Source: Lysobacterales bacterium (GTDB taxonomy: Bacteria; Pseudomonadota; Gammaproteobacteria; Xanthomonadales; UBA2363). Taken from it: DNA of 64,000 bases. Shown here in pieces: positions 51,323-61,113 of this stretch. The position numbers and the translations under genes are program-made. The notes beneath the pieces are model-generated. The model was not told the origin of the DNA. It did no database searches and was given only the letters and a program-made list of their open reading frames with translations. The first letter of the stretch is position 1, and each line of letters opens with the position of its first letter. The stretch covers positions 1-64,000 of the forward strand of contig JAHCAT010000011.1 of the NCBI GenBank assembly GCA_019634735.1, written 5' to 3'.

Positions 51323-51353
51323 GGCGTTCCCGGGTCTAGTGTGCGCGCGGCGG

Positions 51354-52445
51354 TCAGCCGGCGGCGGATGCCGCGGCATCCTGTCCGGCGGCGGGACAAG
51401 GCGGCGTGAGTTCCGACAGCGGCCAGCGCGGCCGCACCTCGATGGCCAGCCCGGCGCGCTCGCCGGCCTGGATGCGCAGCAGGCCGGCCAGGGCGATCAT
51501 CGCGCCATTGTCGGTGCAGAACTCGGGCCGGGGGAACCAGGCACGGGCACCGCGCGTCGCGAGCTGCGCGGCCAGCAGGGCGCGCAGGCGGGTGTTGGCG
51601 CCGACGCCGCCGGCGACCACCAGGTCCTTCAGGCCGGTGGCGTCCAGGGCCCGCACGCACTTGATCGCCAGGGTCTCGACCACGGCATCCTCGAAGCCGC
51701 GCGCGACATCGGCGCGGGCCTGGCCGTCGTCGGGATCCTGGCGCCGCCAGGCCAGCAGCACCTGGGTCTTCAGGCCCGAGAAGCTGAAGTCCAGGCCGGG
51801 CCGGTCGGTCATCGGCCGGGCGAAGCGGAACACGCCGGGCCGCCCGGTCTGCGCCAGCGCCGCCAGCGCCGGGCCGCCAGGGTAGGGCAGGCCGAGCAGC
51901 TTGGCGGTCTTGTCGAAGGCCTCGCCGGCGGCGTCGTCCAGGGTCTCGCCCAGCACCCGGTAGGCACCCAGGCCGCGCACCTCGACCAGCATCGTGTGGC
52001 CGCCGGAGACCAGCAGGGCGACGTAGGGTGGTTCAGGGTGCTCGACTTCCAGCGCCGGGGCCAGCAGGTGGCCCTCCATGTGGTGCACGCCCACGGCCGG
52101 CACGCCCAGGCCGTAGGCCAGGGCCCGGGCGGTGCCGGCGCCGACCAGCAGGGCGCCGATCAACCCCGGGCCGGCCGTGTAGGCGACCGCGTCGAGGTCG
52201 GCCAGGGCCAGGCCGGCCTCGTCCAGCACCTGGCGGACCAGGGGCAGCAGCTTGCGGACATGGTCGCGGCTGGCCAGCTCCGGCACCACGCCGCCATAGT
52301 CGGCGTGCAGCGCCACCTGGCTGTGCAGGGCGTGCGCCAGCAGGCCGCGCTCGGCATCGACCACGGCCACGCCGGTCTCGTCGCAGGAGGTCTCGACCCC
52401 CAGCACGCGCAGGGTTTTGCGTTCGGTCACCTGGGTCTGTATCAT
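51354..52445 (-). CDS. tsaD: TsaD, tRNA N6-threonylcarbamoyladenosine synthesis ATPase
   Basis: A 363-residue ASKHA-fold protein that, with TsaB and TsaE, places the threonylcarbamoyl group on A37 of ANN-decoding tRNAs. Motifs: [42 protein letters not shown], the metal site [10 protein letters not shown], and [15 protein letters not shown] 52445 is selected. GTG at 52430 is an alternative that removes five residues. It diverges from rpsU, a conserved neighbourhood in Gammaproteobacteria, and is followed by folB. Confidence 0.95.
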   Translation of the reverse strand: MIQTQVTERKTLRVLGVETSCDETGVAVVDAERGLLAHALHSQVALHADYGGVVPELASRDHVRKLLPLVRQVLDEAGLALADLDAVAYTAGPGLIGALLVGAGTARALAYGLGVPAVGVHHMEGHLLAPALEVEHPEPPYVALLVSGGHTMLVEVRGLGAYRVLGETLDDAAGEAFDKTAKLLGLPYPGGPALAALAQTGRPGVFRFARPMTDRPGLDFSFSGLKTQVLLAWRRQDPDDGQARADVARGFEDAVVETLAIKCVRALDATGLKDLVVAGGVGANTRLRALLAAQLATRGARAWFPRPEFCTDNGAMIALAGLLRIQAGERAGLAIEVRPRWPLSELTPPCPAAGQDAAASAAG

Positions 52446-52561
52446 TCTGCGCCCCCGGTCCATCGGGGAGCCAAGGGTCGCCACTTTAGACGATCCGCGC
52501 CCGGCCAGCCGGGCCCAGCGGTGGAATCCGCGCCCCGAGTAGATCAGAAACCGGAGTTTGC

Positions 52562-52777
52562 ATGCCTTCCGTAAAAGTTCGCGAGAACGAGCCGTTCGAG
52601 TACGCGCTGCGCCGCTTCAAGCGCACCTGTGAAAAGGCCGGCGTCCTGGCCGAGACCCGCAAGCGCGAGTACTACGAAAAGCCGACCACCGAGCGCAAGC
52701 GCAAGATGGCTGCTGCCGTGAAGCGCAACCTGCGCCGCATGGGCCGCGACGTCACCAAGCGCCAGCGCATGTACTGA
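52562..52777 (+). CDS. rpsU: 30S ribosomal protein S21
   Basis: A 71-residue ribosomal protein. It is highly basic, and its start ([20 protein letters not shown]) and end ([13 protein letters not shown]) are essentially diagnostic. CGGAG lies seven bases before ATG 52562. It sits in the common order tsaD (divergent), rpsU, yqeY-like. In many relatives dnaG and rpoD follow; here they do not. Confidence 0.98.
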   Translation: MPSVKVRENEPFEYALRRFKRTCEKAGVLAETRKREYYEKPTTERKRKMAAAVKRNLRRMGRDVTKRQRMY

Positions 52778-52901
52778 GGCTGCGGCCTCCGGGCCGCGCC
52801 CCGGGCCGCCGCTGCGGCCCGATGCTCTCGCAAGCCTGCCACGGCGTCCGGTCCCACCGGCTGCCGTTTCCGCGTGTCCGCCATCCGTTTCGGAGCCATC
52901 C

Positions 52902-53348
52902 ATGAATCTCAAGCAGCGCCTGATGCAGGACATGAAGGACGCCATGAAGGCCGGCGACAAGGAGCGCCTGGGCGTGATCCGACTGGCGCAGGCGGCGGTC
53001 AAGCAGCGCGAGGTCGACGAGCGCATCGAACTGGACGACGCCCAGGTGCTGGCCGTGCTGGAGAAGATGGTCAAGCAGCGGCGCGACTCGGTTGCGCAGT
53101 TCGAGGCGGCCGGTCGCGAGGATCTGGCAGCGCAGGAGCGCTTAGAGATCGGCATCGTCCAGGGCTACCTGCCGGCGCCGCTCGGCGAGGCCGAGCTGGA
53201 CGCCCTGCTCGCCCAGGTGATTGCCGACACCGGCGCCAGCGGCCCGCGCGACATGGGCCGTGTGATGGCCGCCCTGAAGGAGCGTGCCGCCGGCCGCGCC
53301 GACATGCAGGTGCTGTCGGGCAAGGTCAAGGCCGCCCTGGGCGGCTGA
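52902..53348 (+). CDS. GatB/YqeY domain-containing protein
   Basis: A 148-residue YqeY-like protein. Two helical domains: an N-terminal bundle (LKQRLMQDMKDAMKAGDKERLGVIRLAQAAVKQRE) and the C-terminal domain (QVIADTGASGPRDMGRVMAALKERAAGRADMQVLSGKVKAAL) related to the tail of GatB. It may bind tRNA or assist amidation; its role is unsettled. GGAG six bases before the ATG. It follows rpsU by 124 bases. Confidence 0.93.
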   Translation: MNLKQRLMQDMKDAMKAGDKERLGVIRLAQAAVKQREVDERIELDDAQVLAVLEKMVKQRRDSVAQFEAAGREDLAAQERLEIGIVQGYLPAPLGEAELDALLAQVIADTGASGPRDMGRVMAALKERAAGRADMQVLSGKVKAALGG

Positions 53349-53379
53349 TCGGCACGTCGCGCCGACCTGGCCGCCGCGC

Positions 53380-53730
53380 ATGGGCGCCCGTCCCACCGAG
53401 ATCCGCCTGAAGCGCGCCGAGCGCCTGGTGGTGGTCGCCTTCGACGACGGCGCGGTGTTCGAACTGCCCTGCGAATACCTGCGCGTGAACAGCCCCAGCG
53501 CCGAGGTCCAGGGCCATGGCCCGGGCCAGGCGGTGCTGGTGGCCGGCAAGGCGGAGGTCAACATCACCGCGATCCGGCCGGTCGGCCAGTACGCGGTGCA
53601 GCTGGTGTTCGACGACGGTCACGACACCGGGCTGTATTCCTGGACCACGCTGTACGAACTCGGTCGCGACCGCCCGGGCAGGTGGCAGGCCTACCTGGAC
53701 CAACTGGCCGTGGCCGGCCGGTCGCGCTGA
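53380..53730 (+). CDS. DUF971 domain protein
   Basis: A 116-residue protein matching the DUF971 / gamma-butyrobetaine hydroxylase N-terminal-like family: PTEIRLKRAERLVVVAFDDGAVFELPCEYLRVNSPSAEVQGH and AIRPVGQYAVQLVFDDGHDTGLYSWTTLYELG. Members often sit near iron-sulphur or ubiquinone genes. Here ubiE lies two genes downstream. The cysteine in ELPCEYLR is shared by many members. ATG 53380 lies 32 bases after the preceding stop. Confidence 0.88.
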   Translation: MGARPTEIRLKRAERLVVVAFDDGAVFELPCEYLRVNSPSAEVQGHGPGQAVLVAGKAEVNITAIRPVGQYAVQLVFDDGHDTGLYSWTTLYELGRDRPGRWQAYLDQLAVAGRSR

Positions 53731-53749
53731 ACCTGCCGCCTGCGCAGCC

Positions 53750-55018
53750 ATGACACGGGCTGGCGCGCTGCACATCGCGATCATCGGCTACGGCACCGCC
53801 GGCCAGGCGGCGGCCGTGCTGCTGGCCGCCGACGGCCACAGCCTGGACGTGTTCGAGCGCGTGCCTCGACCCGGTCCGGTCGGAGCCGGTTTCCTGTTGC
53901 AGCCGACCGGGCTGGCCGTGTTGTGGCGGATGGGCCTGCTGGACACCGTGCTCGGCCACGGCCATCGCATCGGCCGCCTCTACGGCCGGACCGCGGCCGG
54001 CCGCGCGGTCATGGACATGCGCTACCGCGAGCTGGATCCGCGCCTGTTCGGCCTGGGCCTGCAGCGCGGCGCGCTGTTCTCGATCCTGGACTCGGCCTGG
54101 CAGGGCGCGCGCGCCCTGCATGCCGGCTGCGCCATCGAGGCGATCGACTGCGAGCGCGGCCTGCTGACCGACCAGGCTGGCCGGCGCCATGGCCCCTACG
54201 ACCTGGTCGTGGTCGCCGATGGCGCCGCATCGACCCTGCGCGGCCGGCTGGGTCGCGCGCGCCTGGACCGGCCGTTTCCGTGGGGCGCGCGCTGGTGCCT
54301 GGTCGAACAGGGCGGCTGGGCCTGGCCGGGCGAACTGCAGCAACGCTATGTCGCGGCGCGCCGCATGGCCGGCATGCTGCCGGTCGGCACCCGACCCGGC
54401 GACGCCCGGCCGCTGATGAGCTTCTTCTGGAGCGAGCCGGTTTCGGCACTGGATGCCGACGACTGCGACGACGTCGCGTGGCGTCGCGACCTGGCCGCCG
54501 TCTGGCCCGAGGCCGCGGACTGCCTGGCGCCGGTGGCGGTGCCGGCCGGCCTGGCCATCGCCCGCTACCGCGACACCGTGCTGCGCGACTGGCATCGGGG
54601 CCGCGCGGTGCTGATCGGCGATGCCGCCCACGCAATGAGTCCCCAGCTCGGCCAGGGCGTGAACATGGCCCTGCTGAATGCCCTGGCCCTGCGCGACCAC
54701 CTGCGCGCGCCCGTCGACGTCCCGCTGTCGGCGTGTCTCGCCCGCTATGCCCGGCATCGCCGCAGCCACCTGGGCATCTACCACGTCTGGAGCCGCTGGC
54801 TGACGCCGCTGTTCCAGTCCGAGCGCGACCGCCTCGCCGCCGTGCGCGACTGCCTGATGCATCCGCTGTCGCGCCTGCCTGGGGGGCGTGGCCAGATGCT
54901 GCGTGTGCTCACCGGCACCCGTCGCGGCTGGTTCGGCCGGCTGCCGCTGGCGCCGGACTTCCTCGCCGCCATGCAACGGACACCGCGACAGGGGCGGTGC
55001 GATAATCCGGCACCATGA
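53750..55018 (+). CDS. FAD-dependent monooxygenase (PHBH fold)
   Basis: A 422-residue flavoprotein. Rossmann motif [27 protein letters not shown] (GxGxxG variant), a DG region ([12 protein letters not shown]), and [27 protein letters not shown] close the FAD site. The usual Asp after GQGxN (GxxD) is replaced (MALLNA). The substrate is unknown. Because it overlaps ubiE by four bases and follows DUF971, a hydroxylation step in quinone synthesis is plausible but unproven; it may equally be a general aromatic hydroxylase. Confidence 0.85.
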   Translation: MTRAGALHIAIIGYGTAGQAAAVLLAADGHSLDVFERVPRPGPVGAGFLLQPTGLAVLWRMGLLDTVLGHGHRIGRLYGRTAAGRAVMDMRYRELDPRLFGLGLQRGALFSILDSAWQGARALHAGCAIEAIDCERGLLTDQAGRRHGPYDLVVVADGAASTLRGRLGRARLDRPFPWGARWCLVEQGGWAWPGELQQRYVAARRMAGMLPVGTRPGDARPLMSFFWSEPVSALDADDCDDVAWRRDLAAVWPEAADCLAPVAVPAGLAIARYRDTVLRDWHRGRAVLIGDAAHAMSPQLGQGVNMALLNALALRDHLRAPVDVPLSACLARYARHRRSHLGIYHVWSRWLTPLFQSERDRLAAVRDCLMHPLSRLPGGRGQMLRVLTGTRRGWFGRLPLAPDFLAAMQRTPRQGRCDNPAP

Positions 55019-55770
55019 GCGAACACGACCCGCACACCACCCATTTCGGCTATCGCGAGGTGCCGGTCGCCGACAAGCAGCGCCTGGTCGGCGAGGTGTT
55101 CAGTTCGGTGGCGGGCGACTACGACCGCATGAACGACCTGATGTCGATGGGCGTGCACCGGCTGTGGAAGCGCCACTTCGTGGCCACCAGCGGCGCCCGT
55201 CCCGGCCACCGGGTGCTCGACCTCGCCGGCGGCACCGGCGACATCGCCGCCCTGCTGGCGCGCCGGGTCGGCGAGGCCGGCCTGGTCGTGCTGGGCGACA
55301 TCAACGACCGCATGCTGGCGGTCGGCCGCGACCGCCTGCTCGATCGCGGCATCAGCGGCAATGTCCGCTTCGCGCGCATGGATGCCCAGGCGCTGCCGTT
55401 TCCCGACGCCAGCTTCGACCTGGTGACCATCGCCTTCGGCCTGCGCAACGTCACCGACAAGGCCCTGGCCCTGCGCGAGATGCACCGCGTGCTGCGCCCC
55501 GGCGGCAGCGTGCGCGTGCTGGAGTTCTCGCAGGTCCAGGCGCCGCCGCTGAAGCCGCTGTACGACCTGTACTCGTTCCGGGTCCTGCCCTGGCTGGGCG
55601 CACGCGTCGCCGGCGACGCCGAAAGCTACCGCTACCTGGCCGAGTCGATCCGCCGCCATCCGGGTCAGGAGGACCTCGCGACGATGATGCGCGACGCCGG
55701 CCTGGAGCGCGTCGCCTGGCGAAATCTTTCCGCCGGCATCGTCGCCATCCACACCGGGGTGCGGTTGTAG
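55015..55770 (+). CDS. ubiE: UbiE, ubiquinone/menaquinone C-methyltransferase
   Basis: A 251-residue SAM-dependent methyltransferase of ubiquinone (and menaquinone) synthesis. Motifs: [59 protein letters not shown], the conserved [26 protein letters not shown] and the C-terminal [26 protein letters not shown]. Complete at family length. ATG 55015 overlaps the flavoprotein stop (ATGA), so it is coupled with that gene. Confidence 0.97.
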   Translation: MSEHDPHTTHFGYREVPVADKQRLVGEVFSSVAGDYDRMNDLMSMGVHRLWKRHFVATSGARPGHRVLDLAGGTGDIAALLARRVGEAGLVVLGDINDRMLAVGRDRLLDRGISGNVRFARMDAQALPFPDASFDLVTIAFGLRNVTDKALALREMHRVLRPGGSVRVLEFSQVQAPPLKPLYDLYSFRVLPWLGARVAGDAESYRYLAESIRRHPGQEDLATMMRDAGLERVAWRNLSAGIVAIHTGVRL

Positions 55771-55932
55771 GTCCGCTGTCGCCGGCCATCGATCGGCCCC
55801 GGCTTCCTTGCAAGTGCACCTGGGCGTCTCCGCGCCGTCGTCGGCCCCCGGTCAGCAACAGCGACGCGTCGGGCTTGCGGCGGATCGCGGCCGGCGTCCG
55901 CCGAAGCGGTCGGGTAGCCCGCCCCCTGCGGC

Positions 55933-55938
55933 TATGCT
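55933..55938 (+). promoter_or_regulatory. Putative -10 element of the M1 peptidase gene
   Basis: TATGCT in the context GGCTATGCTTGGCC, 35 bases before the ATG. It matches the one before ggt at 33272. No clear -35 is visible. Confidence 0.35.
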
Positions 55939-55972
55939 TGGCCGTCCTGCGCATAGCTCTTCCGGAGATCCC

Positions 55973-57871
55973 ATGACCGTCCACGCATTGCGTCGCGCCG
56001 TGTTCGCGCAGGCCCTCGTCCTGCTCGCGCTGGCCGCCGCCGCCGCCGGCACCGCACCGGCACTGGCCGCCGACGCCCATTCCTACGCCGAGCCGGAGCG
56101 CGTCCGGGTCACCGCGATCGCCCTGGACCTGGATGCCGACTTCCGACGCCGCACCCTGTCGGGAACCGCCGAACTGACCCTCGACTGGCAGGATCGCGAG
56201 GCCGCCGAGCTGGTCCTGGACAGCCGCGAGCTGGCGATCGCCCGGGTCGAGGCGCGCGATGGCCGCGGCCGCTGGCGGCGCGTCGGCCATACGCTGGCCG
56301 CGGCCGATCCCGTGCTGGGCAGCCGGCTTGCGATCGCCACCGGCCTGCCGCAGCCGTCCGCCGTGCGCATCCGCTACAGCACGGCGCCGAGCGCATCGGG
56401 CTTGCAGTGGCTGGGCCCGGAGCAGACCCTGGGCCGCGAGGCGCCGTTCATGTTCTCGCAGTCGCAGGCGATCCATGCGCGCTCCTGGGTGCCGCTGCAG
56501 GACACGCCGGCGGTGCGCTTCACCTACACCGCGCAGTTGCGCGTGCCGCGCGGCCTGCTGGCCCTGATGAGCGCGCGCAACCCGCAGGAGGTCAGCCGCG
56601 ACGGCCGCTATCGCTTCGAGATGGAGCAGCCCATTCCCAGCTACCTGATGGCGATCGCCGCCGGCCGGCTGGCCTTCCAGGCGCTCGACGAGCGCTCGGG
56701 CGTCTATGCCGAACCCGAACGGCTCGCCGATGCCGTGGCCGAGTTCGCCGACACCCCGCGCATGATCGAGGTCACCGAGTCGCTGTACGGGCCGTACCGC
56801 TGGGACCGCTACGACCTGCTGATCCTGCCGCCCTCGTTCCCCTACGGCGGCATGGAGAACCCCCTGCTGTCCTTCATCACGCCGACGGTGATCGCCGGCG
56901 ACCGCTCCCTGGTCGCCCTGATCGCCCACGAGCTGGCGCATTCGTGGTCCGGCAACCTGGTCACCAACGCCAACTGGGACGAGTTCTGGCTCAACGAGGG
57001 CTTCACCAGCTACGTCGAGAACCGCATCGTCGAGGCGCTGTACGGCAGCGCCCGCGCCGACATGGAGTTCGTGCTGGACATCCGTTCGCTGCGCCAGGAC
57101 TTCCGTGAGCGCCCGGTGGAGACCGACCTGCAGCGACTGACGCCGCGCCTGGCCGGGCGCGACCCCGATGCCGTGTACACCACGACGGCCTATACCAAGG
57201 GCGCCTGGTTCCTGAAGTTCCTGGAGATCCGGGTCGGCCGCGAGGCGCTGGACGGCTGGCTGCGCGGCTGGTTCGATCGCCACGCCTTCACCAGCGCGAC
57301 CACCGCCGTGTTCCGCGAGGACCTGCAGACGCACCTGCTGGACCGGCATCCGGACGCGGTGACCGCCGCCGAACTCGACATCTGGCTGCACGAGCCGGGG
57401 ATTCCGGCGTTCGCTCCGGAAGTCGAGGCGGCAGCGTTCGCCGTGATCGATGCCGAGCGCGAGGCCTTCGTCTCCGGGCGCCGCGCCGCCGATGGGTTGT
57501 CCTGGTCGCGCTGGGGCACGCAGGAGCGTCTGTACTTCCTCAACGGTTTGCCGCAAGCACTGGATCCGGCGCAACTGGGGGCGCTGGACAACGCCTTCGA
57601 CATCACCGGCAGCCGCAACAGCGAGATCGCCTTCGCCTGGTTCCAGGTCGGCATCCGCAACGGCTACCCGGCGATCCGCCCGGCGCTGGAACGTTTCCTG
57701 GTCGAGGTCGGCCGGCGCAAGTTCGTGGTGCCGCTGTACCGGTCGCTGATGGCGCGTCCGGAGGACCGTGCCTTCGCGCGCGAGGCATTCGCCCGCGCCC
57801 GCCCCGGCTACCACCCGATCACCACCGCCTCGGTCGAGGAAGTGCTGGGCGCCGCGCCCGCCGAGGACTGA
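55973..57871 (+). CDS. Secreted M1-family metallo-aminopeptidase
   Basis: A 632-residue zinc aminopeptidase with a signal peptide (about residues 1-32, ALA-AD). N-terminal beta domain, then the substrate-binding YGGMENP, the zinc motif HELAHSW (His319, Glu320, His323) and the third ligand Glu342 in NEGFTSY, eighteen residues later. The C-terminal helical domain resembles the leukotriene A4 hydrolase group (LYFLNGLPQ...LDNAFDITGSRNSEIAFAWFQVGI). It removes N-terminal residues from peptides in the periplasm or outside. Good ribosome site GGAGATCCC before ATG 55973. Confidence 0.95.
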   Translation: MTVHALRRAVFAQALVLLALAAAAAGTAPALAADAHSYAEPERVRVTAIALDLDADFRRRTLSGTAELTLDWQDREAAELVLDSRELAIARVEARDGRGRWRRVGHTLAAADPVLGSRLAIATGLPQPSAVRIRYSTAPSASGLQWLGPEQTLGREAPFMFSQSQAIHARSWVPLQDTPAVRFTYTAQLRVPRGLLALMSARNPQEVSRDGRYRFEMEQPIPSYLMAIAAGRLAFQALDERSGVYAEPERLADAVAEFADTPRMIEVTESLYGPYRWDRYDLLILPPSFPYGGMENPLLSFITPTVIAGDRSLVALIAHELAHSWSGNLVTNANWDEFWLNEGFTSYVENRIVEALYGSARADMEFVLDIRSLRQDFRERPVETDLQRLTPRLAGRDPDAVYTTTAYTKGAWFLKFLEIRVGREALDGWLRGWFDRHAFTSATTAVFREDLQTHLLDRHPDAVTAAELDIWLHEPGIPAFAPEVEAAAFAVIDAEREAFVSGRRAADGLSWSRWGTQERLYFLNGLPQALDPAQLGALDNAFDITGSRNSEIAFAWFQVGIRNGYPAIRPALERFLVEVGRRKFVVPLYRSLMARPEDRAFAREAFARARPGYHPITTASVEEVLGAAPAED

Positions 57872-57967
57872 AAGGCGTTCGAGGGCATCGGCGGGCCGCT
57901 GCAACCGTGCTCACCGCACCCGTCCAACGGCCCCGCGGCGTACCTTCCCAGCGGGTCGCCGGTTAGC

Positions 57968-57995
57968 TTGTCCCCGGTCCCCGGTCCCCGGTCCC
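57968..57995. repeat. Heptamer tandem array D (CCCCGGT)
   Basis: Three to four units of CCCCGGT just beyond the 3' end of the patatin gene (which ends at 58006). It is the same unit as the first half of arrays A and B. Confidence 0.7.
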
Positions 57996-58005
57996 GTGCC
58001 GCCAA

Positions 58006-58986
58006 TCAGCCGCCCGCGAACCACTCCGCCAGTGCCGCCTCGGCCCGTTCGCGACCAAGCTCGATGAGTTTGCGCGCGCAGTCGAACTCGTAGAAGGTGC
58101 AGGCGTCGCGGGGCACCCGGATCAGCAGGTCCGGGGGCTGGGCGGCCAGCTTGTAGCGGGTCAGTGTCGCCTGGACGACGTCCAGGGAACGCGCGGTCAG
58201 TTCCAGCTTGCCCGGCTCCGCCGCCGGTACCGCCGGCGAGCCGTCACCGCCCGGCAGCAGCTCGTCCACGAAACGCGAGATGCGCTGGCGCAGCGACGCC
58301 AGGTGTCCGTTGTCGGCGTCGGTGGCGTCCGCGCTGGCGGGTGTGCCGGGGCTCGCAGGGCTGGCGATGCGCTCGGGGCCGCGCGGCCCTGGCGCCGCGT
58401 TGACGTCGACCGCGATGGTGAACTCGGTCTGGTCGCCCAGCGTCGCCGATACCGGCACCGGGTTGAGCAGGCCGCCATCGACCAGGGTGCGGCCGTGCCA
58501 GGTCACCGGCCGGAACACGGTGGGGATGGCGATCGATGCGCGGATCGCATCGAACAGCGGGCCGCGCCGGAACCAGATCTCGCGGCCGGCATCGAGGTCG
58601 GCGGCGACGGCGGTGAACGGCACCGGCAGGTCCTCGATGTCGAGGTCGCCGACAAGATCGCGCAGCACCGACATGATCCGTTCGCCCTTGATGAAGCCGC
58701 CACCGGACAGGCCGAGATCGACCAGACGCAGCACGTCGAAGCGGGTCAGGGCCAGCGCCCAGTCGCGCCAGGCGTCGAGGCGGCCGGCGGCATGGATGCC
58801 GCCGACCAGGGCGCCCATCGAGCTGCCGGTGATCGCCGCGATGCGCAGGCCGGCGGCCTCGATCGCCTCGATGGCGCCGATGTGGGCATAGCCGCGGGCA
58901 CCGCCCGAGCCCAGCACGAGCGAGACGGAGGGCGCACGCCCGCGCGCGCCTCCGGAGGCCGCCAGGGCGGGATCAGGTCCCGCCAC
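58006..58986 (-). CDS. Patatin-like phospholipase (RssA/YlbK-like)
   Basis: A 326-residue serine acyl hydrolase. Oxyanion loop GSGGARGYAHIGA, nucleophile in GSSMG, and the catalytic Asp in DGGLLNPVPV form the Ser-Asp dyad. An Ala/Asp-rich insert at about 200-225 separates the core from a C-terminal helical tail (FYEFDCARKLIELGRERAE) typical of the RssA-like group. The start is GTG 58986, 15 bases after the M28 peptidase stop, so both are probably one transcript. No signal peptide. Confidence 0.92.
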   Translation of the reverse strand: MAGPDPALAASGGARGRAPSVSLVLGSGGARGYAHIGAIEAIEAAGLRIAAITGSSMGALVGGIHAAGRLDAWRDWALALTRFDVLRLVDLGLSGGGFIKGERIMSVLRDLVGDLDIEDLPVPFTAVAADLDAGREIWFRRGPLFDAIRASIAIPTVFRPVTWHGRTLVDGGLLNPVPVSATLGDQTEFTIAVDVNAAPGPRGPERIASPASPGTPASADATDADNGHLASLRQRISRFVDELLPGGDGSPAVPAAEPGKLELTARSLDVVQATLTRYKLAAQPPDLLIRVPRDACTFYEFDCARKLIELGRERAEAALAEWFAGG

Positions 58987-59001
58987 GACGAGGACGCAGG
59001 G

Positions 59002-60753
59002 TCACTGGCGCCGGCCGGCGAGGACCTCGCCTGCGGCACGGAACTCGCTCTCGGTCGACCAAGCCGGCCAGTCCGCGCCATCGGCGATGCGACGGCCCAC
59101 CTCGAACAGCGCCTCGAGGTCCTGGACCACGCCGCGCAGGTCCCAGGACGGATCGAACTCGTCGGCCGGCTTGTGGTAGCGCAGCCGGTTGTACTCGGCC
59201 GCCATCGCCTGGCCGTGCTCGATGCCCTTCTCGACATGGTCCGGACCGCCCTTGGCATACAGCGCCGGCACGCCCTTCTTGGCGAAGTTGAAGTGGTCGG
59301 AGCGGAAGTAGAAGCCGTTCTCCGGGGTCGGCTCCGGGCGCGGCTCGCGCTGCTGCGGGAGCAGCGCCTCGCGCAGCACGTCGTCCAGGCTGGAATTGCC
59401 GTAGCCGACCACGGTCATGTCGCGGCTGGGGCCGATCACGCTCATCGCGTCGAGGTTGATCGCCGCCGCGGTGCGTTCCAGGGGGAACACCGGGTTCTCG
59501 GTGTAGTAGCGCGAGCCGAGCAGGCCGGATTCCTCCAGCGTCACCAGCAGCAGGATCACCGAGCGCTTCGGCCGCGGCTGCATGGCCGCGAAGGCGCCGC
59601 CGATCTCCAGCACGCCGGCCACGCCGGTGGCGTTGTCGACCGCACCGTTGTAGATGCCGTCGCCATCGCCGCCGGGCGAGGAGAAGCTGCGCCCCAGGTG
59701 GTCCCAGTGCGCCATGTACAGCACGTACTCGTCGGGACGCTCGCTGCCCTCGATCAGGCCGATCACGTTGTTGGAGCTGGATTCGCGGATCTGGTTCTTG
59801 ATCGTCGTGGAAGCGGTCGCACCGGCCAGCGGCACGGACTTGAAGCCGCGCTGCTTGGCGGCCTCGACCAGCGCCGGCAGGTCCTGGCCGGCGGCACTGA
59901 AGAGGCGCTCGGCAGCCGGACCGCTGATCCAGCCCTGCACCTGCAGCTTGGCCGAGGGGTCGACCGAGGACGGCAGGTCGTACTGCGGGCCCGACCAGCT
60001 GTTGAACACCACGTCCCAGCCGTACGAGGCGGCGGCGGTCTCGTGGATGATCAGGGCGGCGGCGGCGCCCTGCCGGGCGGCCTCCTCGTACTTGTAGGTC
60101 CAGCGGCCGTAGTAGGTCATCGCATTGCCGCGGAACAGGGCCGGGTCCTGGGTGGCGAAGCCGGGGTCGTTGATCAGGACGACCACGGTCTTGCCCTTGA
60201 CGTCGAGGCCTTCGTAGTCGTTCCAGCCCTGCTCGGGGGCATTGATGCCGTAGCCGACGAAGACCAGTTCGCTGGCGTCGATGCGCGCCTCGGGCACGGT
60301 CTGCCGGCTGCCCACCACCATGTCCTCGCCGTAGGCCAGGGTCTGGCTGCCGCCATCGGCGAAGCGGATGTCCAGGGTGGTCTCCGGGCTGCCGGTGATC
60401 TCGACCATGGGCACCGCCTGGAACCAGCTGTCGCCGTTGCCGGGCCGGGCGCCCAGGCGCTCGAGCTGCTGGACGAGGTAGGCGGTGGTGCGACGCTCGC
60501 CGACAGTGCCCGGGCCGCGGCCCTCGAACTGGTCGGAGGCGAGCGACTGCACGTGGGCGCTGAAGTCCTCGGCGCGGATGGCGGCATCGAAATCGTGGGC
60601 GACGACGCCGGGGATGGCCTCCGGCGGATCGCCGGCGGTGGTGGCGCCGTTGGCCGGGGCGGGGGGAGCGTCGGTCGTGGCGGGCGTCTGTTCGCGCTGG
60701 CAGCCGGCGAGCAGGCCGGCGGCAAGGGCGCAGGCAAGAATGGAAAGGCGCAT
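59002..60753 (-). CDS. M28 family metallopeptidase lipoprotein
   Basis: A 583-residue zinc aminopeptidase with a lipoprotein signal (LLAGC, Cys about residue 18). A PA insert (about 165-300, VGYGINAPEQGWNDYEG, IND) lies inside the peptidase. Two-zinc site residues: AHWDHLG (His), NGAVDNATG (Asp), LEESGLLGS (Glu-Glu), NLDAMS (Asp), and a later RYHKPADEFD (His). It cleaves peptides, possibly from extracellular proteins, together with the S9 and M1 enzymes. ATG 60753 has GAGGGATCC upstream. A hairpin (60857-60873) lies in the upstream region. Confidence 0.93.
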   Translation of the reverse strand: MRLSILACALAAGLLAGCQREQTPATTDAPPAPANGATTAGDPPEAIPGVVAHDFDAAIRAEDFSAHVQSLASDQFEGRGPGTVGERRTTAYLVQQLERLGARPGNGDSWFQAVPMVEITGSPETTLDIRFADGGSQTLAYGEDMVVGSRQTVPEARIDASELVFVGYGINAPEQGWNDYEGLDVKGKTVVVLINDPGFATQDPALFRGNAMTYYGRWTYKYEEAARQGAAAALIIHETAAASYGWDVVFNSWSGPQYDLPSSVDPSAKLQVQGWISGPAAERLFSAAGQDLPALVEAAKQRGFKSVPLAGATASTTIKNQIRESSSNNVIGLIEGSERPDEYVLYMAHWDHLGRSFSSPGGDGDGIYNGAVDNATGVAGVLEIGGAFAAMQPRPKRSVILLLVTLEESGLLGSRYYTENPVFPLERTAAAINLDAMSVIGPSRDMTVVGYGNSSLDDVLREALLPQQREPRPEPTPENGFYFRSDHFNFAKKGVPALYAKGGPDHVEKGIEHGQAMAAEYNRLRYHKPADEFDPSWDLRGVVQDLEALFEVGRRIADGADWPAWSTESEFRAAGEVLAGRRQ

Positions 60754-61113
60754 GGATCCCTCGTGGTCTGGCGTCCGGCCCGGCAGGCGCCCGGCAAGGG
60801 CGGCGTCGGGGACGGACGGGAATGGAACGGGTGGTGGCCCGATTGTAGGCGGGCCGTCGGGGGAAACCCCCGATCGCGGCCAGTTCGTTACAGGATAACG
60901 ATCCGCGCACGTGGGGTGCCCACCCGGCGCCTCGTCCGGGTCGTTCCGGGCAGCGGCCTGCCGCAATGCCGGTGGAGCCACCGGTCCGTGCGCGACCGAT
61001 CACCCGCGCGGGCGCGCCGCCCGTCCCGTCCCGGTGACCGCTCGTGTAGTTTCGCAGCCGAAACGGGAACCGGACCACGACACTGGGCGCACCCCGTCAA
61101 CCTGGAGCCGACC
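60754..61113. other. Divergent intergenic region (M28 peptidase / hydrolase)
   Basis: No gene supported in 360 bases. It contains a TCGGGGG-AAA-CCCCCGA hairpin (60857-60873), a CGTTA-cagga-TAACG inverted repeat (60886-60900) and a GTTTCG-cagc-CGAAAC inverted repeat (61049-61064). Promoters for both flanking genes should lie here, but no clear pair was found. Confidence 0.5.
60886..60900. promoter_or_regulatory. Small inverted repeat CGTTA-N5-TAACG
   Basis: Five-base arms separated by five bases, in a region otherwise very GC-rich, 133 bases upstream of the M28 gene ATG. It could be an operator, but is short enough to be chance. Confidence 0.25.

Noticed and set aside
58303..61113. Plus-strand extension that would fuse upstream DNA to the exported hydrolase
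   Set aside because: It is antisense to the patatin and M28 genes; the hydrolase has its own signal peptide and ribosome site at 61114.
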